Source of the DNA: Bacteroidota bacterium
GTDB taxonomy: Bacteria; Bacteroidota; Bacteroidia; AKYH767-A; OLB10
DNA length: 59,350 nucleotides
Direction: 5' to 3'
Assembly (NCBI GenBank): GCA_024638565.1
Contig: JAHEKC010000007.1
Location: forward strand, 1 to 59,350
Shown here: piece by piece, positions 52,026 through 59,350 of the stretch
Position numbering within the stretch: position 1 is the stretch's first letter
How the letters are laid out: every line of letters starts with the position of its first letter
Translations under genes and position numbers: made by a program
The notes under the pieces: model-generated
The model's input: the letters and a program-made list of their open reading frames with translations, nothing else
The model's database searches: none
What the model was told of the DNA's origin: nothing

Positions 52026-54431
52026 ATGGAATACCTGGGTGAACAGCTTATATATGGCAGGATCGGCAACCTGTTGATTGCCGTTTCATTTGCCGCTGCC
52101 CTGCTGGCGGTATGTGCCTACCTTTTCAATATGAAGCGGCCGGAGGACGCCGCCTGGCGCCGGGTGGGCCGCATCTCCTTTGGGCTCCACGCGGTTTCCG
52201 TGATCAGCATCTTCGGTGTTCTTTACTACCTCATCGTCAACCACCGTTTTGAATACTATTATGTCTGGCAGCATTCAAGCACCATATTGCCGTTGCGTTA
52301 CATTATGTCATGCTTCTGGGAAGGCCAGGAAGGCAGTTTCCTGCTCTGGACCTTCTGGCATGTCGTCCTGGCCGTGTTCATCCTTCGGCGCGGGGGCACC
52401 TGGGAGCCCCCGGTGATGGCCGTGATCATGATGGTACAGGTGTTCCTCTGCTCCATGGTGCTGGGTGTTTACCTGGGTGATTTCCGGATTGGCAGTAACC
52501 CGTTTGTCCTGTTGCGGGAACACCCTGAAATGGCGAACCTCCCATTCGCCAGTATGCCGGATTACCTTGACCGCATCGAGGATGGCCGCGGGTTGAATCC
52601 GCTCCTTCAGAATTACTGGATGGTGATTCACCCGCCCGTGTTGTTTCTTGGTTTTGCCGCCACCCTGATGCCATTCGCGTTCGCGGTGGGTGGTCTTTTG
52701 TCAGGCCGCGTGACCGAATGGATCCGACCCGCCCTGGGATGGGCATATTTCGGGGTCATGGCGCTGGGAATGGGCATCCTCATGGGCGCGGCATGGGCTT
52801 ACGAAGCGCTCAGCTTCGGTGGTTTCTGGGCCTGGGATCCCGTGGAGAACGCATCACTCGTTCCCTGGCTTACGCTGGTAGGGGCCGCACATGTGATGAT
52901 CATCCAGAAACGCAACCAGGAATCCCTGCTGAGCAGCTACCTGTTATGCGTCATCACGTTCATCCTCGTGCTCTACTCCACCTTCCTGACGCGGAGCGGC
53001 ATCCTGGGCGACACCTCCGTGCATGCCTTTACAGATCTTGGTATGTCAGGACAGCTGCTTGTCTACATGGGTTTCTTCGTATTGCTGGCCGTCGTGTTGC
53101 TGATCCGCCACCGCAAATCCGTCATCCGGCGCAATCCCGAGGAGCATGCCACGTCGCGGGAGTTCTGGATGTTCGTGGGCATGCTGGTGCTGGCCATTTC
53201 CGCGACCCAGATCACCTTTACCACCTCCCTGCCCGTAATCAACAAGATTTTCGGTACCAACATGGCACCGCCGGCAGAACCGGTTGAATTTTATAATTCC
53301 ATCCAGGTTCCGGTGGCCGTAATCATTTGCATGCTGGTGGGAATCGGTCAGTTTTTCAAATACAAACGCTCCGATGTCCGCAAGGTCATGCAAAGCCTTG
53401 TCGTGTCGGCCGCCGCCTCCGTTATCATTACAGTTGCGGTGGCATGGGCCATGGGTTTCACGCGCATCCACTATATCGCATTGCTGTTCGCTTCCATTTT
53501 CTCAGTGACGGCCAATGCCGATTACCTGTTCCGGGTACTCCGGGGACGGCTCCGGCACAGCGGCGCATCCATCGCACATGTGGGCATTGGCCTTATCCTC
53601 CTGGGCACACTTGTGTCCAATGCCCGTAGCAATATTATATCCAACAACGTGCTGAATATCGACCTGGGTGAGGATTTTCCCAATAATGAAAACATCATGC
53701 TGGTCCGGAATGACACACTCCGGATGGCGGACTACTATGTGACTTACAGGGAAAAGCGCCGCGAGGGCGTAAACATCTTTTACACCATCGACTACCTGGA
53801 GCGCAGGGAAGACGGAACGTATGAAAAGGCCTTTACGCTCGAACCCAGGGTGCAGCTGAATGCCCGCATGGGGAACGTGGCGGAACCTGATACCCGGCAC
53901 TTTCCGGACAGGGATATTTACACCCATGTCACCTACGCTGACCTTGAAACAGGGGGGCTGGATGATGACAGGGCCTACCAGGAACCCCGGGAATGGACAG
54001 TCCGGCTGGGTGACACCATCATCAATTCGAACAGCGTGATGGTGCTCAGGTCACTGAATAAAAGCCCGGATACAACACGGTGGACGGTCTCCGGCAGCGA
54101 TATCGCCGTATCCGCCCTGTTGCAGGTCTCCGATGTCAACATGAAGGGATATACTGCCGAACCCGTTTTTGTCATTCGCAACAATATAGCATTCACGATC
54201 GAGGATGTACTGGATGAACTCGGGCTGAAAATCGGGTTTACGCGCATTGACCCGGGAACGGAGCAGTTTACCATCACCGTCGCGGAGAAAAAGGGAAATA
54301 AAAAGGACTTCATTATCATGAAGGCAATCGTTTTCCCGTACATCAACATCCTGTGGACAGGCTGCATATTCATGATCATCGGTACGGCCATGGCGGCCCG
54401 GCGGCGTTTCAGGCAGGCGAGGCAGGACTGA
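52026..54431 (+). CDS. ccmF: Cytochrome c maturation/heme lyase protein CcmF
   Basis: 801 residues. About 14-15 membrane helices with a soluble periplasmic segment (~545-760) before the last helix. The WWD-type heme motif is SFGGFWAWDPVENASLVPWL. Other landmarks are QNYWMVIHPPVLFLGFAATL and STFLTRSGILGDTSVHAFTD, each with conserved His or Pro. It ligates heme to the CxxCH cysteines of apocytochromes. It is longer than E. coli CcmF (~650), mainly in the periplasmic domain. It follows ccmE after 49 bases. No ccmG or ccmH is seen downstream. Confidence 0.94.
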   Translation: MEYLGEQLIYGRIGNLLIAVSFAAALLAVCAYLFNMKRPEDAAWRRVGRISFGLHAVSVISIFGVLYYLIVNHRFEYYYVWQHSSTILPLRYIMSCFWEGQEGSFLLWTFWHVVLAVFILRRGGTWEPPVMAVIMMVQVFLCSMVLGVYLGDFRIGSNPFVLLREHPEMANLPFASMPDYLDRIEDGRGLNPLLQNYWMVIHPPVLFLGFAATLMPFAFAVGGLLSGRVTEWIRPALGWAYFGVMALGMGILMGAAWAYEALSFGGFWAWDPVENASLVPWLTLVGAAHVMIIQKRNQESLLSSYLLCVITFILVLYSTFLTRSGILGDTSVHAFTDLGMSGQLLVYMGFFVLLAVVLLIRHRKSVIRRNPEEHATSREFWMFVGMLVLAISATQITFTTSLPVINKIFGTNMAPPAEPVEFYNSIQVPVAVIICMLVGIGQFFKYKRSDVRKVMQSLVVSAAASVIITVAVAWAMGFTRIHYIALLFASIFSVTANADYLFRVLRGRLRHSGASIAHVGIGLILLGTLVSNARSNIISNNVLNIDLGEDFPNNENIMLVRNDTLRMADYYVTYREKRREGVNIFYTIDYLERREDGTYEKAFTLEPRVQLNARMGNVAEPDTRHFPDRDIYTHVTYADLETGGLDDDRAYQEPREWTVRLGDTIINSNSVMVLRSLNKSPDTTRWTVSGSDIAVSALLQVSDVNMKGYTAEPVFVIRNNIAFTIEDVLDELGLKIGFTRIDPGTEQFTITVAEKKGNKKDFIIMKAIVFPYINILWTGCIFMIIGTAMAARRRFRQARQD

Positions 54432-54466
54432 GCACCGCTAGCCTTCGTTTTTATACCTTCGCTCAG

Positions 54467-55114
54467 GTGTACGCGCCTTCCTACAACAAATCGGGAAACC
54501 ACGCCGAGATCATACGTTTTATCCGTGCACATGAGTTTGCCACGCTGGTCACGCATGACGGCAGGGTCCCGCTTGCCTCCCACCTCCTTTTCATGGTTGA
54601 AAAGGAGGACCCGCTTACCCTTACCGGGCATATGGCAAGAGCTAACAGGCAATGGCAGACTTTCGGCCAGCAGGAATCGATGGTCATCTTCCAGGGCCCG
54701 CATGCATACATTTCTCCATCTGATTACCGGGACGCTGATCCCATTCCCACGTGGAATTACGTGGCGGTGCATGCATACGGCCATATTGATGTCATCGAAA
54801 ATCCTGATGATATGACCCGCCTCATGCACCGGCTGGTCCGCCATCATGACCCCGGGTTTTATGAAAAGACTTTCACCAGTGTCCCTGATGATTTTATTTC
54901 TGAAAAGCTTAAGCGCGTGGTCGCGTTTACGATCAGGGTTACACGCGTGGAGGAACGATTCAAGCTTAGCCAGGACAAATCAGACCAGGACCGCGCTTCT
55001 ATTGTGACCGGCCTGGGCCGTTCCGGCGCCGGCGGCCAGGCGGTAGCCGAAGAAATGTCCCGATTCGGGAAGGAAAAGGGGAAAACGAACCATGACAACG
55101 AAGCCGGCAAATAA
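54467..55114 (+). CDS. FMN-binding negative transcriptional regulator-like protein (PaiB family)
   Basis: 215 residues read from a GTG at 54467 (peptide VYAPSYNKSGNHAEIIRFIR), which matches the family start MYxPxY; the in-frame ATG at 54353 lies inside ccmF and is unlikely. The split-barrel flavin fold is visible as FATLVTHDGRVPLASHLLFM, VIFQGPHAYISPSDY and PTWNYVAVHAYG. PaiB represses sporulation genes in Bacillus, but most homologues are probably flavin- or heme-binding oxidoreductases. It begins 35 bases after ccmF and overlaps the next gene by 23 bases. Confidence 0.85.
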   Translation: MYAPSYNKSGNHAEIIRFIRAHEFATLVTHDGRVPLASHLLFMVEKEDPLTLTGHMARANRQWQTFGQQESMVIFQGPHAYISPSDYRDADPIPTWNYVAVHAYGHIDVIENPDDMTRLMHRLVRHHDPGFYEKTFTSVPDDFISEKLKRVVAFTIRVTRVEERFKLSQDKSDQDRASIVTGLGRSGAGGQAVAEEMSRFGKEKGKTNHDNEAGK

Positions 55115-55931
55115 CCGGGTAACGCATCCCCTGGATGTCGTGATTGCCGGTACCGGCAATGTCGCATGGCACATGGCCTATCTCCTGCAGCACGCGGGAC
55201 ACACGCTGAAACAGGTATACGGACGCCGTGCGGCGGCGGCCCGCCGGTTCGGCAGGGAGTTTCAATGTTCCGGCACCACCCGGCCGGAAAAAATCAGGCC
55301 TGACGCCGACCTGGTAATCATCGCCGTTGCCGACACCGCTATTTCCGGCCTGGCCGCCGGGATTCCCGTTTCTGAATACCTGGTGGTGCATACCTCTGGC
55401 AGCGAACCCCTTTCATCGCTCAAGCGGTTTACCCGGCATGGCGTCCTCTACCCGCTCCAGAGCCTGGTACGGGGCCGGAAGGTCAGCCCGGACGATATTC
55501 CGTTGTGCGTGGAAGCGGGGGACACCGTAACGATGCGATTGCTATCCGGTCTCGCACGCACGCTGGGCGGAAAGGTATGGAAGATGGACAGCGAACAACG
55601 GTTTACCGCGCACCTGGCGGCCGTATTTGCTGGAAACTTTTCGAACTACATGTACACGGCCGCCGGGGAGTTGCTCGACCGCGACAGGCTGCCCATGGAA
55701 TTGCTGTGGCCGCTGATCCGCGAAACGGCTGACCGGCTGCATGCCGGAAAACCGCATGATGCGCAGACAGGACCGGCACGCCGGGGCGACGACCAGGTAA
55801 TCAAAAGGCACCTGCAGGCGCTCAGGGATCAGCCCGGATCCCGCAGGATATACAAACTGGTCTCGGACGAAATCATGAAGCGATATTCGACCCGGGAAAA
55901 AACGGTTTCAACGAGAAATGGAAAACTTTAA
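55092..55931 (+). CDS. Rossmann-fold DUF2520 protein
   Basis: 279 residues. The N-terminal NAD(P)-binding fold (~14-130) has DVVIAGTGNVAWHMAYLL, a GxGxxA-type motif, and DLVIIAVADTAISGLA. The C-terminal DUF2520 helical domain (~135-265) holds HLAAVFAGNFSNYMY and PLIRETADRLHAGKPHDAQT. The overall plan resembles pyrroline-5-carboxylate or prephenate-type dehydrogenases, but the substrate is unknown. It overlaps both neighbours (23 bases with PaiB, 14 with the KdsC gene), so the set is translated as a unit. Confidence 0.85.
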   Translation: MTTKPANNRVTHPLDVVIAGTGNVAWHMAYLLQHAGHTLKQVYGRRAAAARRFGREFQCSGTTRPEKIRPDADLVIIAVADTAISGLAAGIPVSEYLVVHTSGSEPLSSLKRFTRHGVLYPLQSLVRGRKVSPDDIPLCVEAGDTVTMRLLSGLARTLGGKVWKMDSEQRFTAHLAAVFAGNFSNYMYTAAGELLDRDRLPMELLWPLIRETADRLHAGKPHDAQTGPARRGDDQVIKRHLQALRDQPGSRRIYKLVSDEIMKRYSTREKTVSTRNGKL

Positions 55932-56424
55932 ACAGAAGCTCAGGCATATTTCGTGCTTTGCCCTGGACATGGACGGCGTCCTGACAAACGGCCTGCTCAC
56001 CATTATGCCCGACGGGCAACTGCTGCGGACCATGAACATCAAGGACGGTTTCGCCATGCAGCATGCCGTGAAAAACGGTTACCATGTGGTCATTATCTCC
56101 GGGGGCACCCCGCCGGGCGCCGTGGAACGCCTGCACAAGCTGGGTGTGCGGGAGGTATACACGGCCGTGACGGATAAGCTCGGCAAATTAACGGAAGTGA
56201 TGGATCGCCTTAAACTCAAAACCGAAAATGTCCTTTTCATGGGGGATGACGTTCCTGATGTGGAGGTGATGAAGCATGCAGGCATTGCGGCGGCACCGCG
56301 GGACGCCATGGCCGAGGTCCGGGAAATAAGTCATTATGTTTCGGAATACCGCGGGGGCGAAGGATGTGTGCGTGACGTCATTGAACAGGCCATGCGCCTC
56401 CATGAAAAATGGCATCAAAACTGA
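55918..56424 (+). CDS. kdsC: KdsC-like HAD phosphatase
   Basis: 168 residues, capless HAD family. Motif I is FALDMDGVLTNG (nucleophile Asp and general-acid Asp), motif II is VVIISGG, motif III is the Lys in DKLGKLTEV and motif IV is FMGDDVPDVEVM. The fit is to 3-deoxy-manno-octulosonate 8-phosphate phosphatase, which makes KDO for lipopolysaccharide. Related HADs act on sialic-acid or other sugar phosphates, so the substrate is probable rather than certain. It is embedded in an overlapping gene chain. Confidence 0.85.
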   Translation: MENFKQKLRHISCFALDMDGVLTNGLLTIMPDGQLLRTMNIKDGFAMQHAVKNGYHVVIISGGTPPGAVERLHKLGVREVYTAVTDKLGKLTEVMDRLKLKTENVLFMGDDVPDVEVMKHAGIAAAPRDAMAEVREISHYVSEYRGGEGCVRDVIEQAMRLHEKWHQN

Positions 56425-56425
56425 A

Positions 56426-57310
56426 ATGACCCTGGCAAAAAGGCTGCGGACCGGCAACCTGGCCATGATCGCCATTGCCCAGGCCCTCCTCTACTATACA
56501 GTCGTAACGCCCATGCTCGGTGCAGCCGGCCTCGCAACCGCGCTGGGGCCGTTCGAATTCTGGCTGCTGGTGGTATCCGTGCTTTGCATTGCCGCGGGTG
56601 GCTATCTCGTAAACGATCTCCAGGATACACAGGAAGATGGGGTCAACAAGGCCGGTAATCCGCCGGGCAGGTCGGTAAGAATCGCCTATGTCGTCACCAC
56701 CCTTGCGGGCCTGGCCATTGGGTTTTACCTGTCCTGGTTCCGGCACGTGCCGCTTGTCCTGCAGGTCCACCTGCTGGCTTCCTTTCTGCTGCTGGCCTAT
56801 TCCGGTTTTCTGCGCCAATGGAAGTTCCTGGGAAACCTTGTAGTGGCTGCACTGGTGGCTATGGCATTGTTGATCGTGCCCATGTCCGACCAGCTGGCAC
56901 GCGCGGATCCCGGCATCAGGAATATTGCCTTCGGATACGCATTTTTTGCATTCATGCTTTCCTGGATCCGTGAAATCATCAAGGACCTCGAGGACCTGGA
57001 AGGCGACCGCAGGTTCGGAAAAAAAACGATTGCCGTACTTGCCGGCCCGGCGGCAGCACGTTTGGTGGCTTTAATGCTCACGGGTGCGGTAGTGCTGTCA
57101 CTGGCCTGGCTGCAATACAGCGAGCGGCAATGGGAAGCCCTGCTGCCATTTCTCTACATCGTCGCACTGGTACAGGTACCGTTGATGGTGCTTGCGGCCG
57201 GCCTCGTGCGGTCGCATTCGTCAATAGGCTATGGCAGGCTCAGCACGCTGGCCAAGGGCATCATGGCTGCCGGGATCATGTCCATGTACGTATTTTATTT
57301 ACTTTACTGA
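56426..57310 (+). CDS. UbiA-family prenyltransferase
   Basis: 294 residues from the ATG at 56426 (MTLAKRLRTGNLAMIAIAQA), 1 base after the kdsC stop; an ATG at 56402 would overlap kdsC. Nine or so helices. The two Asp-rich motifs are GGYLVNDLQDTQEDGVNKAG and REIIKDLEDLEGDRRFGKKT, which bind Mg-diphosphate of the prenyl donor. Bacteroidota members are annotated as geranylgeranylglycerol-phosphate geranylgeranyltransferase-like or as prenylquinone enzymes; I cannot choose between them from sequence. Inner membrane. Confidence 0.85.
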   Translation: MTLAKRLRTGNLAMIAIAQALLYYTVVTPMLGAAGLATALGPFEFWLLVVSVLCIAAGGYLVNDLQDTQEDGVNKAGNPPGRSVRIAYVVTTLAGLAIGFYLSWFRHVPLVLQVHLLASFLLLAYSGFLRQWKFLGNLVVAALVAMALLIVPMSDQLARADPGIRNIAFGYAFFAFMLSWIREIIKDLEDLEGDRRFGKKTIAVLAGPAAARLVALMLTGAVVLSLAWLQYSERQWEALLPFLYIVALVQVPLMVLAAGLVRSHSSIGYGRLSTLAKGIMAAGIMSMYVFYLLY

Positions 57311-57316
57311 ACTCCC

Positions 57317-57910
57317 ATGGATTCCTTTTACAATGCCATCGACCGGTTTGACATCATCCTCGGGTCAGGCTCGCCGCGCAGGCACCAGCTGCTTGGTGCC
57401 CTGGGTATCCGGCACCGGGTGGTGGTCCGCCCCGTGGATGAGTCCTTTCCGGACAACCTGCAGCAGGAAGCCATCGCCATGCACCTCGCAAAAAAGAAAG
57501 CTGCTGCTTTTGACGACCTGCTGCTCACGGAAAAATCGCTTGTCATCACGGCGGACACGATTGTTTGCCTGGATGACACGCTCCTGGGTAAACCAACAGA
57601 CCGTGATGACGCGCACCGAATCCTGTCATCCCTTTCCGGACGGAAGCACGAAGTGTTCACGGGGGTGTGTATTACCTCGGGTGAAAAGCAGGAGTTGTTT
57701 TACGATTCATCATCCGTATTTTTCAAGGAACTCAGCGACCAGGAGATCGGTTATTACATCGATAAATACGAGCCATTTGATAAAGCAGGTGCGTATGGGG
57801 TGCAGGACTGGTTCGGACTCACGGCCATCGAGCGCATCGAGGGATCCTACCACAATGTCATGGGACTCCCCGTAAAGAAACTTTACGAGCGGCTCCCTGT
57901 ATTTTTCTGA
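57317..57910 (+). CDS. Maf-family nucleoside triphosphate pyrophosphatase
   Basis: 197 residues. The start FDIILGSGSPRRHQLLGALG carries the SxSPRR motif. VITADTIVCLDDTLLGKP holds the catalytic Asp, LSGRKHEVFTGVCI is the nucleotide-site block, and FDKAGAYGVQDWF is the C-terminal motif. Maf proteins hydrolyse non-canonical or pyrimidine NTPs (dTTP/UTP type) to keep them out of nucleic acid; the Gln in YGVQD points to the dTTP/UTP class. It lies 6 bases after the UbiA gene. Confidence 0.92.
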   Translation: MDSFYNAIDRFDIILGSGSPRRHQLLGALGIRHRVVVRPVDESFPDNLQQEAIAMHLAKKKAAAFDDLLLTEKSLVITADTIVCLDDTLLGKPTDRDDAHRILSSLSGRKHEVFTGVCITSGEKQELFYDSSSVFFKELSDQEIGYYIDKYEPFDKAGAYGVQDWFGLTAIERIEGSYHNVMGLPVKKLYERLPVFF

Positions 57911-57917
57911 ATCCCGG

Positions 57918-58793
57918 ATGAAAAGAGCCTACCTGCTGATGCACCTCGCTATTTTCCTGTGGGGGTTTACGGGTATTTTCGGAAAAGCCATTGCCATGAA
58001 CGAAGGCATGATCGTCTGGTACCGGATGTGCATCAGCGCCGCGGCCCTGCTGGTATATATGCGCTGGAGGGGCAAGGCACTCAGGACGTCGCCCCGCATG
58101 CTTTGGCGCATGTGCGCCATCGGCGCCATCGTGGCCGTTCACTGGCTTACTTTCTATGCATCCATTAAGGCTTCTAACGTTTCGGTAGCGCTCGCCTGCT
58201 TTTCCTCCATCGCGTTGTTTACTTCCGTACTGGAGCCGTTTTTCTTTCGCGTACGGCATCATTTTTCCGAACTCATGCTTGGCATCGGGGTGATCGGGGG
58301 CCTGTACCTGATCTTCGCATTCCAGCAGGCCCATATATACGGAATGGCCCTGGCGCTTTTCAGCGCCCTGCTGGCTTCCATATTCACGATCCTTAACAAG
58401 AAAATGGTTGCAGGAGAACAGCACGAAAAAGTTACATTCTACGAACTCGCTTCCGGGTTTGTCTTTCTCACGCTGTTGCTGCCATTGTATTACCGGTTTG
58501 CCGGGGGTACGTTTGAGGTTCCCGGCGGTCAGGACCTCCTGTACCTGGTTTTACTGAGTGTGATCTGCACCACCTTTGCCTTCACCATTTCGATGGAAGC
58601 CCTGAAAAAGGTAAAGGCTTTTACCATGAACCTTTCAGTTAACCTGGAACCCATTTACAGCATCATACTGGCCATGATCTTTTTTAACGAACAGCGGTTC
58701 CTGACCGCCGGCTTCTTCTGGGGCGCAGTTGTCATCATCGGGTCCGTGGCGGTGCATGGACTGTATACAGCCCGCAAGACCGGAAGCATATAA
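57918..58793 (+). CDS. EamA/DMT-family permease
   Basis: 291 residues and ten helices in two EamA repeats. AYLLMHLAIFLWGFTGIFGK begins the first and SLEPIYSIILAMIFF-like sequence (VNLEPIYSIILAMIFFNEQR) ends the second. It probably exports a small metabolite. It is the last gene of the PaiB-to-EamA run, 7 bases after maf. Not closely similar to the EamA protein at 24196 outside the general family motifs. Confidence 0.86.
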   Translation: MKRAYLLMHLAIFLWGFTGIFGKAIAMNEGMIVWYRMCISAAALLVYMRWRGKALRTSPRMLWRMCAIGAIVAVHWLTFYASIKASNVSVALACFSSIALFTSVLEPFFFRVRHHFSELMLGIGVIGGLYLIFAFQQAHIYGMALALFSALLASIFTILNKKMVAGEQHEKVTFYELASGFVFLTLLLPLYYRFAGGTFEVPGGQDLLYLVLLSVICTTFAFTISMEALKKVKAFTMNLSVNLEPIYSIILAMIFFNEQRFLTAGFFWGAVVIIGSVAVHGLYTARKTGSI

Positions 58794-58825
58794 AAAAGCG
58801 AAGCAGGCCAGGGGCCTGCTTCGCT
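58792..58825 (-). terminator. Terminator of the right-edge T9SS gene (also ends the plus-strand operon)
   Basis: A perfect 13-base-pair stem (58797-58809 with 58813-58825) closes a 3-base loop. On the minus strand it is followed by TTTTTT (58797-58792), so it fits best as the terminator of the gene at 58846-59350. It abuts the EamA stop codon and may also slow plus-strand transcription. Confidence 0.85.
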
Positions 58826-58845
58826 GTCAGAAAAGGGTTCGTCTT

Positions 58846-59350
58846 TTAGTTTGTTTTGGCAACCTTCATAGTCTGCCGCAGCGTGGGACCCTGCGTGAAT
58901 TCGACCATGTAGACTCCGGGAATCAGGTCATCTCCGAACCGGAACTGATCGTTCGAAGGATCTACTTCATGAGACTGGATCATACGGCCGGTCATATCAT
59001 ACACGTTGATCCCTACGAGTTCCGTCTGGTTGGTAAAAAGGCTGACCGTAAAGATGTCATTGCTCGGGTTCGGGTTTATGCCGAAGTTGAGGCCATCACG
59101 CACCTGGATGACTTCACCGCTTTCGTCGATGATCGTGCGCAGGGTATAGTTACCTGCAGGCGGCATGGCACTGGAAATACCAATCTGGCATACGTTCCCG
59201 TAGCACATGCCCACCCCGTCAATAACCGCGCGGGTACGTACATCGTAGAAGCTGCCCACCTGGAGCGCAGGCTGTACATCGCTGAGCTTAACCCACCGTG
59301 AGGCGGAAGTGTGCGTGGATACATTACCCGGATTGGAAGCATCCGTGAAC
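58846..59350 (-). CDS. T9SS-sorted secreted protein, C-terminal fragment
   Basis: 168 residues are visible and the frame stays open to the right edge; the N-terminus lies outside. Residues from the edge (FTDASNPGNVSTHTSASRWV, then YDVRTRAVIDGVGMCYGNVC) look like a secreted beta-domain with a choice-of-anchor flavour. The last ~80 residues are a T9SS type A sorting domain: GINPNPSNDIFTVSLF, then INVYDMTGRMIQSHEV, then LIPGVYMVEF. No activity can be assigned from this part. Confidence 0.85.
   Translation of the reverse strand, partial: FTDASNPGNVSTHTSASRWVKLSDVQPALQVGSFYDVRTRAVIDGVGMCYGNVCQIGISSAMPPAGNYTLRTIIDESGEVIQVRDGLNFGINPNPSNDIFTVSLFTNQTELVGINVYDMTGRMIQSHEVDPSNDQFRFGDDLIPGVYMVEFTQGPTLRQTMKVAKTN

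Overview
The window looks like a chromosomal contig from a member of the Bacteroidota with moderately high GC. Four proteins carry C-terminal type IX secretion (T9SS) sorting domains. Transcription and translation signals are of the Bacteroidota kind: -7 boxes matching TAnnTTTG and no strong Shine-Dalgarno sites. Other lineage markers are a long NusB, a type B ribosomal protein L31, a bacillithiol deacetylase (BshB1), an HYC_CC_PP protein and a SusC-style TonB receptor. The lineage below phylum cannot be fixed from the sequence alone. Nothing suggests a phage, plasmid, insertion sequence or CRISPR array.

Layout. 1-12835 (minus strand) is a complete 14-subunit respiratory complex I locus in the order nuoA-B-C-D-E-F-G, then H-I-J-K-L-M-N, with nuoN cut by the left edge. 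A plus-strand gene for a T9SS-secreted protein (6183-7040) splits it between nuoG and nuoH, and NuoG is the short form without the large molybdopterin-type domain. 13032-16046 is a putative metal (copper-like) handling set: a His-rich heavy-metal-binding lipoprotein, an HYC_CC_PP protein and a TonB-dependent receptor. A BNR-repeat secreted protein and a glucosaminidase-LysM cell-wall hydrolase follow. 18154-18905 is non-coding and holds a degenerate tandem duplication. 18906-21749 (minus) encodes an ABC exporter, a lipoprotein MsrB and a CBS-pair protein.

21892-31240 is mostly housekeeping on the plus strand: leucine/glutamate-type dehydrogenase, nusB, an EamA transporter, rplU-rpmA, a PorE-like TPR-PD40-OmpA protein, purM, prfA and pyrF. 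31338-43124 is an accessory stretch. It holds a first secreted CotH-kinase-like protein, tRNA-Gly and tRNA-Leu, a small odd island with repeats, a Na+/Ca2+ exchanger, and then a minus-strand cluster: beta-helix lipoprotein, CotH protein, small lipoprotein, VTC polyphosphate-polymerase-like protein, DUF4956 membrane protein and DUF2490 protein. This cluster is the best candidate for a poorly described system.

43310-58793 returns to core functions: rpmE2, a GlmU-like protein, lon, nth, an exported RidA, bshB1, a cytochrome c maturation cluster (ccmB, C, D-like, E, F) whose CcmE has Cys in place of the heme-binding His, then a tightly packed operon of a PaiB-like flavoprotein, a DUF2520 protein, a KdsC-like phosphatase, a UbiA prenyltransferase, Maf and an EamA transporter. 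The window ends inside another T9SS protein. Complex I and cytochrome c maturation point to an aerobic or microaerobic respiratory lifestyle.
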